Part shown: one piece after another, positions 39,791 through 53,795 of the stretch
How the letters are laid out: every line of letters starts with the position of its first letter
Position numbering within the stretch: position 1 is the first letter of the stretch
NCBI RefSeq assembly: GCF_000002995.4
Contig: NW_025062479.1
Coordinates: forward strand, 12,567,721-12,631,720
Reading direction: 5' to 3'
Length of the DNA stretch: 64,000 nucleotides
From: Brugia malayi
Lineage: Eukaryota > Nematoda > Chromadorea > Rhabditida > Onchocercidae
Program-made: the position numbers and the translations under genes
Notes under the pieces: model-generated
What the model was told of the DNA's origin: nothing
The model's input: only the letters and a program-made list of their open reading frames with translations
The model's database searches: none

Positions 39791-41480
39791 TGCTATCCTC
39801 TATGCATCTACAAACACCGTCAGTCAGTATTTCAGGAGGAAAAAAGCACCGAAAATGCCAACATGTAATCAAGGGCTTCTTGGTTGTGTGTGTGTGTATG
39901 TATGTATGGGAGTGTACGGTGCCATAAAGGGGAGGGCAATAGGTCTTTGCTTTCCTGCATAAACGGCAAAATAATTTGGATCGCTCCCTCTTTCTTTCCC
40001 TTCCCTTCCCATAGCTACCAACATTAACACTCTTTTGTCAACACGCCCCAAATCGTACTGCAGATTATGCGGGAACCGACTCTCCGCGGGAAGCACCCGG
40101 ATGTAGCAGAACAATCTCAGTACCCAAGCGTTAACATGGCACTGTAATCATCACTAATGATTGCAAAACAATGTGACAAGGATAGGAAAATCATTATTTA
40201 CATTTTAGCACAATTGACTGAGCCCTTAAAATCAAACATGTAAAACCCACAAAGTTTACCCTTCTTCTGCGCATCGTGATTAACTAAAAACAAAAGGAAC
40301 AAGGATTTGATAGTTTACTATGCTAGATTCGACATGTGAATTAAAAGCCGATGATTTTATATAACCTAGGGAAGTTGAGTGAGTCACGTGTAGTACACGT
40401 AGAGAGACATACAGCAACCCCACGACACGCAGCAGCGAGATGGAGCGAACTGGAGAGTTCTGTCCCGGTGTTGTCGCTCACTCAGCCAGGGAGGAGGAAT
40501 GTGCAGTGAGAGTGCGCACACAGACATTGCGGGAGAGACCACTCGAGCTGGTCAGGGAGGCAGCATGGGAACAGAGAGATGTGATGCTGTCTTCCCTTCT
40601 CTGCCATCAATCGTGGGAGTCTCTTCTCTCTCTCTCTTCCTCTGCTCACCATCCAATGCTGCAGCCAAATGACGCCACACTTCTTCAAGTAGGCTAGAGC
40701 GGTATATCAGCAAACACGCCCTAAATAGTACTACAGCCAGACGACAGCATTGCTTCCTACATACGCATGCGTAAGCAGAGCCAATATGCGAAGGAAGGTG
40801 AGAGCACAGGCGCCGAGAGTGCACACGTCAGACCATCAAAGAAAAAGTGCAAGTGTAAGGGTAGCAGTGGGGAGATTGGGGACTAGCTTTGTACCTAGTA
40901 TGACGTCACGCGCATCATTGTTCCCACGGAGAGAAGGCGAACACTCTCTTTCTCACCCCCCGCCCCCTCACTCCTCGCTGTTCGCAAGCAGTCGACGAGA
41001 GCGAGACAGAAAGCAGTCAGAGAGTGCAGAGTCCCAAGACACGTCATTCATACGTCCGTCCTCTATGCTCTCCGTCGTCTGAAAATTGGAGTAAAACGTT
41101 GATAACAGATCGACGCTAAGTATACAGTAAACGGCCGGACGGCATATTACTAATCATCGATCATTATCGACTTCCATTCTGTGACACGAACTGTCACAAT
41201 TGGATTAATTTTAGAATGAAGGGAAGCAGAAGAATCTTGGGAGAGGGAGGCAAAGAGAGAGCACAGAGTGAGTAATGTCTAACAGTTTCTCGGGAAACCC
41301 GCAACAATGTAACAACCGCGACGCGTCTCCGCTCTTGTCGAAGTTGGAAGCTTTCCTAGAATCCCCCAAAAAAAAACTCTTCAAAAAGTGGAAGTGTAAG
41401 TAAATTTGGAATAAGTGGAAGACTCCCACTCGAGAATGTCACAGTGGTGTGACACGCCTTCCTCTTCCTGTTATTAACCA
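39791..41480. other. GC-richer, GA/CT-rich block, possible regulatory region
   Basis: Base composition shifts visibly: many GAGA/CTCT runs (for example 40619-40642), more CpG than the flanks, a short (TG)n (about 39885-39898) and few stop codons. This yields open frames of 60-110 codons on both strands (40440-40697, 40750-41082). These frames have no family resemblance and overlap antisense frames, so I read the block as promoter-like rather than coding. Confidence 0.35.
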
Positions 41481-44400
41481 AAGTCAGCCGTTTCTGATAC
41501 GTTCAATAATGAAATCCGCCTAGTTGCTCATTCCGCTGGAATCGATTAATTGCAAATGGAAGTTGCATAGTAAGAAGTTAGTGGTAGCAGCGCTGCCCTT
41601 TACGGATCTGTGCGGCTGTTGCTTAACCTCCTGAAATCATTCCGTAAACTAAAACAACAACCGCTGAGCAGTTGCCATGGTAAGCAAGATGAGAGCACGA
41701 AGTAGGATTATATCTAATATAATTCTCTCCAGCAATCTTTCCTTTTCCGGAAGGACAACAATGCTTTCTTCTTCAGCTGACTTCCTCATACTGACTGCTT
41801 CTCGACTTCCTAAGTGATGTCGTCCACCTCCTCAACCTCTCACTTAATTTTAGCAAGACCTCCATCTATTTCAGTTATTCATAATATTGAAGAATAATAG
41901 TATCTTCCGATCGGACAGTAGTGAACTTCACAATAACAGCAAATACTTGTAAGAAAACAGACCTAAAATTTAATCAAAGCATGATCAAACCCACATCTTT
42001 CAAACTACCGCAGTTTCAATTGTCCGGAGTAGTTTCCGCAGTGAACAACCAATGGACATCAACTAATTTCATTCCTCTACTCTCTGTCTCTCAATTCCGG
42101 AATAATTTCAGCATTACTTGCCAATGGTGAAAGCGAAGACAACAGAAACATAACCTTACCAGCAAATATTAATAAAGAAATCAGCGTAAATTGAGCCAAA
42201 GAAAAAGACGATGAAGAGCCACCAATTCAAGGATCACCAACACTAACTGATAAGTGATAAAGAAAGAGATGAAATGGGGGGGGGGGTGGTGACTCATCAG
42301 ATAGTCCAATAAGTCCAAAAAAGTCATCGATACATCCATCCACAGCGTCACAAAACAGAAGCTACACGAACAGATTAAACCACTAATCCTTCAATGATTC
42401 TATTTCGCTGAAAATTGACAGAAGGGCGAATAGTGAGAGCAACAGTGAGTGGACAAAACTGAAGAGAGAAACAAATTGCAGTAAACAGACAAACATTTAC
42501 TGAAAATCCTCCCGCACGGCAGACAAGGTTGAAGTAAACAGCGACAAACAGAAGAATGTAATCAACTCAGTGACCTCTTTGACAAAATTACTAGGTTGAC
42601 TGACACCACCTGCTGTAGAATTGCAGGAGGCAAAAGCAGAATATTGACAGGATAGCGTTGTTTACGATAATGCAACTATGTCCACCCAAAAAGACGGTGA
42701 CACTTACAAGACTGGCGTAGAATTTTAGGATCTCTCTTCCCTTCACCCGTAGAATCAAACATGTGCCAGGCTTTGGGAGAAGACTGACCTCTGCCACTCC
42801 ATGTGCACCAACTTCTCAACCTTCTGATGACTTGTTGACCTTCATTGGATGACCTTAGTAAACAATGATACCCTGTGTTCATCTATCTCTTTCCTCTCCC
42901 TTCTCTCACAGCATTACCAAACACTGCAATGACACTCGCGCAATTGAAAAGAGAGGAAGTTTTTGAATGAAAGTGGCGAAAGATAAAAGGCGACGAGAGA
43001 GAAAGAAGAAACAAGCAATGGCAGTACAACTGGAAGTTGAACAACAACTTCCTTCCTACATCGTAGAAATGTGATGTGCAGGGGAGCATCTCCCAGGTAC
43101 GCCAGGTGTGACAAGCACTATCTACGCGGTGCAGTGATACGCTGGTAAATAATTTACTCAACTCATTTGCAGGACGTTGTTTATTCTAACTTATAACATC
43201 TTCCTTTTCACTCCGTGAACCGTCATCTACAAGGGTAAGAATGAAAAGCTTGGACTGCTAGCCCTGTCAAATTCAATTTAACAATTCCATTTATCGCATA
43301 CTGCAACTTTAAATAAAAAGACACTCAAATTAGTTTTATTTGATGAAAACTATGTCATAGACATGTCAACAACAAAGCATCAAATTGTGTTGTGTCGCAC
43401 ACACTTATGGGGTAGACAAGACGACGACACAGGCATACATATATATATATATATATATCATCCATCTCTTAAATATACATATTTGGACAGAGAAGGAAAG
43501 TGCGTAATATAGTGTGGTCCTTCCTGAATAATACGTTGAAACAAAACGGTAAGAAATCGGTGACTACGACGACAACAGCGAGGGCTTGGCAGGAAGGCCG
43601 AACGATGGTACATTTTCGATCGCTGCGTGCTCTCACAATGGAGTTGTGTGCGTGTGTCTGTGTGTGTCTATGTGTGCATGTGTAAATAATTCTAGAATGC
43701 TTGCAAATTGTGTGTTTGGAAAAGATTTACAAATGTTTTACGGGAGAGTACGTGGGTGGTGACAAAGGAGTCAGCGATATTCCGACTATGTTTCCTGCCG
43801 GTATAACCAGCAGCGCGAGAGGTGAAGAGAATTCATTATGGAATACCTGTAAAGGGAATAAGTATACCTATTGCTAGGTGTGATATGAGGATTGTGAGGC
43901 TGCAAGCCAGGGAGAGCCTAGGCCTGGATAACGACGGAGACACCATGCCTAAAGTAGGGCAGGAGAAAGACGAATTTCCTAGACAAGCAAGCAAGCAGTG
44001 TGAAATGGCCGAGGGTAGGGTGCCCTGCCACCTTTTCGGAAGGATGCGAACTTCACTCCAAAGCGAGAATATCCACCGGGCGTCTTACCGACTCTCCCTA
44101 ACTGTTCTCTTCCTCACCCACTCTCTTCCCATCCTATAGATGAAATTTTAAGTGTGCTATGACGTCATCAGCGCATATGTAAAATTTTATGTTGCAGTGC
44201 AGAGATGGCAAATGATGATGCTGGAGAGAGGAACGGGGCTACCCCTTCCAGCTCTCACCGAACCAGGAAGAATCCCGTCGATAGGAGGACGACACCTGCT
44301 GCAGCAGATGAGACAGCACACCACCGTCATTGATCATCCAAGCAGCGCGCACATTCCTCCGCCATAGACACACACCCCTCCGGTCCTTCCCACCTGTAAA

Positions 44401-44536
44401 CCGGTCGGGGAACTTGCGACTGTACCTTTCCCTGCCCGCAACTCGTCAGTAACATGAATGATTTGCCCCACCCTTCCACGGTCAAAATCGTTATAACCGC
44501 ATTCAACAGCACATCTGTATCATCTATCATCTATCA

Positions 44537-44537
<1 letters not shown>
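41481..44537. other. Intergenic DNA with simple repeats
   Basis: No gene is recognised. Holds a G11 tract (about 42276-42286), an (AT)n run (about 43440-43458) and a TGTG-rich patch (about 43645-43680). Confidence 0.4.
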
Positions 44538-44990
<453 letters not shown>

Positions 44991-47900
44991 CAACCATCCC
45001 GGAATATTTCTACCCCAAATCATGTATACTGCCCTCCCCTTCCCATTGCACTATTTGGGTTATTATTTTAAATGGGTAAGATAGTGAAAGAAATGTGTAC
45101 TTTGTTCGTGCCATATCAGAAACTATAGTAATGCGAATTTCTGCATAACTGATAGGGTCGTCTTCCATGGAAGACTGATCAGTACCGTATCATACTGCAC
45201 GAACAACACCATTGTGATCCCTGCGCAATCACGAATGTCGAGTGTGCCGCTACTTCATTGGAGCGGGAAGTCTACTGTGCACGTCATTTCGCAAACCGTT
45301 CCTTCCTTTTCTTGTAACCTTGTGTGTGAGGTAACGATGACTCATAGTGGGAGAGTTCTTGGAGTGTTAATGTAATGACATCTCGTATGTGGCAAGCCTT
45401 GTTCATTTGCCACTGCCACGTGCGCTACGCAACGATGGCAAGTCATTACGACCATCAGAACGAAGAGAAAGAACATTGAGCTCTCCTTCTTGTCGCGGGT
45501 GATACCAGTTGGCATCTTCAGGCTAAGCGTTGGCGCTGATGTTCAATACAGTGCAGCACGATAGAGTTGCTGACTGTGCACCTACTTAAATAACCGCATC
45601 TCCACGCACTTGCAAGTAAACATATTCATAATGCGAATGGCTTTGCGCGGAATGTACTACAAATCAGGGGGCCGATCGAGCGTGGTATGTGGTGACAGAC
45701 AGAACACACAAACGTCCATCGAAATGTCGAAAGCAACACCACCATCCTTCTTGTGTTCCCGCAAAAACTTTCCCTTTCTCTGTTTGAGATCATAGAACGT
45801 TGTGATCGTATGATTGCTATAAAGACGTCAGGCCCCATCTAAATTTGTTTATATCTACTTTGCCACTCATCCCTCTCTCCCTCTCTCTCAGTATTTGTCT
45901 TTGTCATCAGAGAGGAAGAGAAAGAGAGAGAAGGCAAGGAGGGGAAGGGAGGAAGAATTTGTTATTGATCATAAATTAACATAGTGCTTTCAAACAGCAT
46001 TTTCAAAAAAAATATGTGGTGTCTCATCTACATCCATCGTTCCTCTCTTGTCCTCCAATCTCCCTCCTTCCAAGTTTCACCTTGCTGTCTCTCCCAGTCA
46101 CTTCTTCCTACTTTAGGTTTAGATGAAAAGCTTCACTCGTTCTTACCTAGGTCCAGGGTTCACATCTCTCTCCCCTTATCAGTGACTCAGAGATTGCTAC
46201 TTCTAGTAGTGGTATCAGATATCACATCACATTTCTGATAACCATCTATGCATTAATTTACCGCTGTCACCACCAATCACCCTGTCATCAGCGCCCTGGC
46301 AGCACAACGCGGTGACTGTCCAAGCAGGACAAGCATCAGCACCTTACGCAATTTTAAACAGAGGTGCGGACAAGGGTAGGCAACAGCCCATTTTCAGAAC
46401 ATCGGATAGTATTCCTACTACAATACGCCAGCAACTCACTGTCTTTCTCCTATAATTGTTCACTTTTATACTCTTTTATTTATGACTGCACCAAAGCTAA
46501 GTGCGTTTTAGATTAGGCTTTTTCTCCTGAAATGACCTTAGGACATGGTTTCGTATGGAAACAGTGCTGCGGTAGTGACTGATACGTAGGATGAGTGACA
46601 CATTGTCCGTCCCCGACCAACATTTCATCTTTTCGTTTACCTCTTCATGAAGAAAGCATCGGGAAAGCAAACATAGAAAAATCTGAAGTTAAAGCGAACT
46701 GATTGAAAGAGCAGAAGTTATCACAAGGGTCAAATGTTTTACTGATAAGGACATCTCCGAGAGGAGAGAGAGAGTTAGCTCAAGGCTTTACCATTATATA
46801 TTTTGTCGATCATTCGATGGAGAGGGGATTCCAAACTATATCGAATAGAGACGTCGTAAGCACATGCCAAAAGCCTAGTGTACGAGGAATTTTTGTCTGT
46901 TTGATTAAACGGTAGAGGTAACATCTGATGCCGACCAGTTCCCCTCTTCACTAACTTTCCATAGACACACACTGCACAAGATTTTCCTGAAACACACACG
47001 GTTTCCGTCCGCTCACATTACTCCTATGAATTCTTGCATTTCTTTCGTTGTCCCTCTTTCCCTCTTCCCTCCCTACTTTTCCAAATAAAGCAGTCATCTA
47101 TTTGCCTCTCAAAGTCTCTTATAAGTCATCCTGAAAAGAGGCCTTCCTGACTGTGTAAAGATTTTCGTATTGTAAAATCTCTCCGATCGAAGACCACATT
47201 TGAAGGAATCTGAATACGACGTCGACGTAATTTTCTGCCATTTTCTGTCAGATCTAGAAAATATTTCCAGATTTCTGTTGTTTTAAGAATGCAAATAATT
47301 AGTTTTTCCCCATCTGTATTTTGGGGGAATCAAAATGAGTGGGAGTCATAATATTGCAGATTAAAAACAGAATTAATAGTATTCAATAACCTGAAAACTA
47401 GGCTAAATTTACATTTATGTGCTTCATTTAACCAAATTAAATTCTAAAAGCAGTGAAAACTGTTTGTCCTGAAATCTCAGCAAATTAGGATTCCATTTCC
47501 GGAAAAGTTTGTGAAGTTTGAAATTCAAACATTCGACTTTAACAGAAACAATTTGAAAGTTTAAAGAAAACTGATGGCACAGTATTTCTTTCAATATTTG
47601 CTTTAAGGAAACATTAATGAGTCAAATTCTGTGATCAGACAGTTAAACAATTTTATTGCGGAAGGAGCAGATATTCCAGAAAAGAGCAGCAACTCAGCAT
47701 TTGGCACTGAGTTCATTTCTGCAGAGAAACCAATTTATTTTATGGTGAGGCGGAAACAAAAAAGCAATAGAAATTGATAGTATGAATGTCACTTGAATGT
47801 CACTTGAGGTGATGAGTATTAACCGGATCCGGTTGCGCATCCATTAACTCATTCTAACCATTTTGTGGCAAGCTAAATCAATATGTTCTTCTGATTTTCC

Positions 47901-50572
47901 AAAAGTTCAGCATCTACGGATTTTTGCCTTCCCCAAGCTTTTTGCACATCACCGAATTAGTTAATCCAGAAAAGGAACTTATAAATGGATATGAATAGTG
48001 AGTCTCCTATGGGTTTAGTCCTCCGGAAAAGGAATAAAGTGAACACAATAAAGTGAACAATCAAAAAAAAAAAAAAAAAAATTTAAACAAATAAAGTAAA
48101 CAATCAATTTAAACACTCTTTGAAATATTCGACTTGTTGAGTGACAGCAGAAAACATGATCATAGTCCGATGGAACACTTGACAAATACGCCATGCAAGT
48201 CAGTGATCATCTTAGAAAATTATCCTAGCAAAGCAGTATATAACTCAAATATCCTTTACCTCGCAATGGCAAAGATTAGAGCAAAATAGAGAATGATGAT
48301 GATGTCGTATATGTTAGCAAGGCGCGTGGATGCTAACTAAAGGAGAAGTCAATAAAGTTGGAGATAGATGCGTGAAGAATAGGGCTGAGTTCACGTGAGT
48401 GACTTGTTGAAGTGATCAATCAACTTGACTTATCAAAGAAAACAAGCTTGAAAGAGGAGAGAGGAAGTCCAAGTCGAAGCGACTGTTAGGAGATGAAACA
48501 ACGAAAGAGCATTTCAGTTAATTGAAAACTGGAAACGAATTTTACAGCTAAATTCATCTTGTTTTACAATGTACAAAAACTAATTGAGGAATTAGTAATA
48601 TTGCAATTAAGTAATCCACGGGACAAACCGGGAGTATAAGGTTAAAGACCGGGTCGGAAAACAAGTGGAGTGGAGGTGTGATTATTGAAACATAATGCAA
48701 AATTTGCAAGTCAGAAATCTTTTTTGTGACTTGCTGAAGGATGGCTTCTCATCCTGACTCTTACTCTTCTGAAGAATGGGAAGGACCGCATTTACTATGC
48801 CGGAAAATTATCTATGTGAAGAATGCAATGATAAATTACTAATTGCAACAGTGTTTATGTTTAAGATAATCAATGTTCGCTCAAATGTATTATATAACTT
48901 CGGGCTTTATCTATGAGACAGTTGGTAACATAAATCAGAGCGCTACTGCATGACAACAGTGAGAGGGACAACAATTCCTAATGACAAAAGAAAGCGATTA
49001 AAATGTAAACTTTTTTCAGTTTGGAGAAGAAATTATTTTATTGAGCATTTCATTTCCATAACACTTTTGAACTGAAAAATAGTGAAAATTCTGAGGATGG
49101 AAATATGATGTATACATATAACATAAAAGGGTCGAATCGCACATCTTCGATTTCTTCGATCTCTTTCCGTTACACCTTTGACGAATCCGGAAAAGAAAAG
49201 TTATCTGACGTAATGAGGTCTGTTTGTTTCACTTAGCTACTTTACAGTAAGTGCTCTCTCCCTACACTTTTATTGTTTGTTTTCTGAAGTTTGGAATAAA
49301 AAAAATAAAAGGAAAGCGCAATGATGCAGTAGTAAGTTGGGAAGCGAATTGTCTGACGTAATGAGGTCTATTTGTTTCAACTTAGCTAATGTTATCCATA
49401 TTCACCATTGAACATCTGTTTTTAATTAATTTTAAAATCATTCAACGTCACGACGAAGTGTTCACAGAGTTCCCTGCGATGCGTTCGTTGACGATGTTCT
49501 TTGATGCGCAAGAGGGCAACGAAGGAATTCCCTGCAAATCGACCTTGTAGAGACAAATGAATTTTAGACAAATCAAAAATTTTGAAGATGTTGTTTAAAA
49601 CTAATTTTGTTTCAAAGTTAGGGAACTGACGAGAATTTCCCATTTTTTCATTTCGGACCGATAGGTACAAGTTTTTTCGTTTTGAATGAAATATCTTATT
49701 TCCATGAGACCTTGATTCCTATCTCTTTCGATTTCTCATTTTCTTTCTGTTAATTATGGGGGAATCCCCAGCTAAAAGATTAGTTCCAAGCCAATTTTGG
49801 CGAGAATCCAATCATTTAATTAATTAACACCGTCTATTAAACCTACTAACCATTAGTGCGCCCATCTACAAGCGCATTTGCAAAAATGAAGTTAATGAAA
49901 AAAGCTGTTTTTTTTTTAAAAAAAAAAAACAAACAAATGTCGAAAATTTAAAAATGATGATAAGACTAGAAAGTTTCTAATTTAAATTCGAGTTTTAAAA
50001 ATTTAAGGGATCAGACATTTCTCTCTCTCCTTTCCTACAAGCCTTAACCTTTCTCGCCTTCTTTCTTCTTCCAGCTCTCCCCTCTTGCACAAGCAGTCTG
50101 TTCTTATAATTGAATTGAATCCATTTTAATAATTTACTCTTTGTCGATGCAATGAAAAAGCTTACTTACTTGTTAATTAACAACTGCATTTCATTCCAGC
50201 AATTTGAGCCAGCGCTCTGTGCTGCACCTTTACCCACAAACAATGCTTGAGCAATCTGTCTCGTCACTGTCAGGTGTATTGTCCTACATACCCTTACCCT
50301 CCCTTCCCAGTTCAGTCTCTTGGTTTTCCCAATCCCAACAAACCAATCATATATCGTTGCGTGCCATTCCACAAGAGCAATATTTTTTTTTTTTTTAGAA
50401 TAAAAATTGCGCCTGAAAGTGTGACAACTCTAAGTCTCGACATCTCTTCAAAGGCTATTCTGTGCCATTCAATCAGTCATAATAAACAGAGTCTATGTAT
50501 GAAAATGGAGTAAGCCTAGATTGACCCAAAAAGATCACAGCCAACAATTACAATTCCATCTCACATTTCGTC
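44991..50572. other. Gene-poor intergenic DNA
   Basis: No gene is recognised. Contains GA/CT-rich patches (45870-45950, 46150-46200), an A19 run (about 48063-48081), a 12-base tandem duplication near 47806-47830 and a direct repeat at 49202-49390. Confidence 0.4.
49202..49390 (+). repeat. Pair of direct repeats about 150 bases apart
   Basis: 49202-49239 and 49351-49389 share a core tctgacgtaatgaggtct followed by a near-identical TTTGTTTC(A)ACTTAGCTA. One substitution and one insertion distinguish the copies. Confidence 0.8.
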
Positions 50573-53500
50573 ATGATTCATCCATTTTCTCTATCGCCCT
50601 CACTTCTCACTCTGAACACTCTTGCTGGTAAGATCATTTTAATACTAAACCTCATTTCCTTCTCTTACAGCAGTCAAGAACTGTCTTTGACGTTTAATGA
50701 CGTCCCTGAAAAGAAGATCGTAATTATTACTTCTCACTTCTAATTACCGCTTCCTCCTTCACTAATTATTTTATGTCTTAAGAAATTATTTAAAAGTCCA
50801 TTTGTCTTAATTTTCTTCTAGGTAAAAAAGCTGAATTATGCATCCAGACATATCCCAATTTACGAATTACGTGTGCTACTGCTTACGAGCGACGTCTTCC
50901 ACTCAACGAGCATCAATGTGGTGATCTGTGCTTGAAAGTGTCCGCCCGAACATGTCAATACAACAGAATGAGGTCGTCAAGAATTGAACACTTTTACTGT
51001 GTTATTTGATAGACTGCGTGAATCGTCAAATTTCATTTGATCAGCAGTTGTTCCAGCAGCAACTTTCAATCAGTCAGCAATTGCTGTTCTGCTTTCTGAC
51101 TTTCAGTTCAGTCGCGAGGAATGTTCAAAATGATATACAAGCATTAGAAAAGATCCAAGTACTTGTTACCTCCACCAATTTCAATTACTTTTGATTATGA
51201 ATTGAAAGGGATAATTTGATAACTGACATTGCGAACCATTTTTTTAATGGTTCTAATAAATTCCCAAGTCATAACTGTACCGCACTATAATCTGCATTAA
51301 TTACCCGGAAGTTCTTCCAGGGAAGAATGTGAATTGTATAGTATTCTGGTTACATTACAACGAAAACATTCTTGGCAAAAAGGTAATTTTCAATTTTTTA
51401 CTTCTTAGAAATTCTCCAAGGTGGGAAGATAAGTTTGGAGTAAACAGTCACGGTGAGATGTTCAACCTAATCATCCATGACCTCTGACATTACTTCTATC
51501 ATTTTTATTGAGATTTCCAGAGCAGATCGTTCTGTACTTTTTTTGTTACCATTTTTAATCAATCTACTAATGAATACTGCAGTTCGATTTAAGTGATTAT
51601 GAGCAGTTCGTATATCATGCATTTTCAGGACGTCGCATTATGACGACGAAAATTGAGATCGTAGGAGAAGACAGAAATTCTACTTCAGTTTATTATCACT
51701 ATCCTTGTGTGTTTTCTTGCTATCGGCATGCATTGTTACCACTTTGTTATCATTAAGATGAATCATTGCACTGATAACATATTATTCAATAAGAAGCAAC
51801 GAAAGGGATTGCATTTTAGAAGGAAATCATGCGTACCATCCATAACACCAGCAATTGGCTCCCTCGTACTCCTAAGCGATCATTGTAACTCGGGGCTACC
51901 GAGTTACGTAACTGGGGACGTTACTTCCGAGCGGCCAGCACATATTGCACCGAGTGACAAAAAGACTACCAATGTAGGTGAACGGGGAAAGTCCGTGGAG
52001 AGAGGCAATAAGTCAATAGTGAATACATCCAAATCGAAAGCATCAGCACTTTACTACTACTCTCCCAGAAACGAACAACAGCATCATTTCCGGGCTGCTG
52101 CCGGTCTATCCAACAGTGCATTAGGTATGCTTATCGCCGCTTTTTGATGGTGGTGTCGGTTCTTTTTACACTTTGCTTCCTCTTTAATTATAGAAATGAT
52201 CATAATTTCGAGATAGATGATAAGAGGCCACAAAAATGGAGAGCTCTACACCTATTATCATAAAAGCAAAAGAGGATGCGATTAAGTTTATATCCTTGAG
52301 AAATAAACACAAAATTTTAGAACATATTATTACAAAACATAATCAAATTGTGCACCTGGTTTTTCGACTTATATTGAGCGACCGATGGTGTTCAAGCGAT
52401 TGACGAGGGCCCAGCAACATTTCAGATAGACATGCCGGATGTATGCCTATATACATGCGCCAATAATAAGGTAACACTTTTTCCATTATTTTAAAGAGAC
52501 AGATTCTCTGCAATTACCTTTATGATTCACTCTATGACTACAAAACTGCATACAGTAAAATCACATTAATCGAAAAGGTTGCGATTTGGAAATTTCTCTT
52601 TCAATTTCGTTTTCTAGCGGAGTAGAGGAAGTCTATTACCAATTAAGTGTCGCAGTGCCCAGTATGACCGGATCAATAAACGGTGCATTTTATTCAATAC
52701 ATCAATTAGTCCAACTGTAAATGCTGACTATATTCCAAATAAGGATGTGGTATATTTCGAAAAGATCTGCATATACGGTAGCAATTTAATACCTACATAA
52801 TCGATGTGATTGTTGATTCCCAGGATTCAAATATATTTCTAATCCAGCGCTAGAACTTCATATCCACAAAACCTAAGAGTTTGATGAAAACATCAGATTT
52901 TAGGTGATTTGAACATTAAAAAGATTTTTTCATAGATCTGGTGCACAGGAACTGCGCAGTCATTTTGCGTCGTGTACCTCAATACATACTTGTCGGACAC
53001 GCAACCGCTGTGGTCGATGCTTCATCACATAATTACTGTATCGAAATGTGTTTACGATCAATGGAATTAAAAATTCGATAATAACGCCATTTGTGAAGTT
53101 GAATTTTTTTACACAGTAACTGAAATTCGCACTAAGTTATAGTGGTTACTTTACTTCTCAAAAATATGTTATCAGGTCTATCTTAATAAATCAGACAACT
53201 TCCGTATATTTCGCGATATACTACTAATGACGTGTACAGTTCCAAATCATTATCGTGTCTTGGCAGATGCGAAAATCAAGAGTTGAAATTAAATTTTTGT
53301 CGTAAAATATTGATTATTTGTATGTGCAGGAAGTGCTGGGTTTCACGTATCGTTCAGTAATACATTTCCATGAATATACGAGATCGAACTGTATCCTCAA
53401 TAAAGATTCCGCCAAAACACGTCCTGAATATTTCACCAGCGAGATAGAGCAGAAGTTGGATTATATTGAAGGGATGAATGCTTGATCCGTACGTGGTATG

Positions 53501-53795
53501 TGACATTGTAACTTCAGAACGAAAGGAATACTTCAATCTATTAAGATGACATCTGATTATTCCAGTTTTATTCCTTGCAGCTATCATTGTCAAATGCACT
53601 GCTTCGAAAAAGTCATTTTGCAGATCGGCAAACGTTTATAAAAAGAACCATTTGCGCCGGTACGGTATCTCTATTATCGGATCATATAAATAAAAAAAAT
53701 AAAAAAAAATTTTTTTATATGCATCAGGTGGAATTAGAGAATTTTCGTTTATTGTCTCGGTGAATTTACCTCAAAATTTTCTTCAAACCATGTAA
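50573..53795 (+). CDS. Secreted PAN/apple-domain protein (model partly resolved)
   Basis: Exon 50573-50627 encodes a signal-peptide-like MIHPFSLSPSLLTLNTLAG. It joins in phase to 50822-50990, which carries a PAN-type first half (CGDLCLKVSARTCQYN). Later exons 51820-52124, 52379-52470 and 52618-52777 join in phase and encode a second PAN module with CLYTCANNK, CRSAQYDRINKRCILF and YFEKIC. An exon from about 52936 starts a third module (NCAVILRRVPQYILVGHATA, then YCIEMCLRS). Exons 53581-53659 and 53728-53795 give RQTFIKRTICAG and a C-terminal tail. PAN domains bind proteins or glycans, and in nematodes they occur in many secreted and apical matrix proteins. The links between 50991 and 51820, and between 53080 and 53581, are unresolved. 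The third module lacks its central cysteine segment, so the gene may be misassembled, unusually spliced or decaying. Confidence 0.5.

Noticed and set aside
40440..41082. Open frames of 85-110 codons in the GC-richer block
   Set aside because: Overlapping frames on both strands, arginine- and serine-rich by composition, no splice pattern and no recognised motif.
51006..51194. 62-codon plus-strand frame, Gln-rich
   Set aside because: It spans a likely intron of the PAN gene; the Gln codons come from a short repetitive CAGCAG/CAATCAG stretch.
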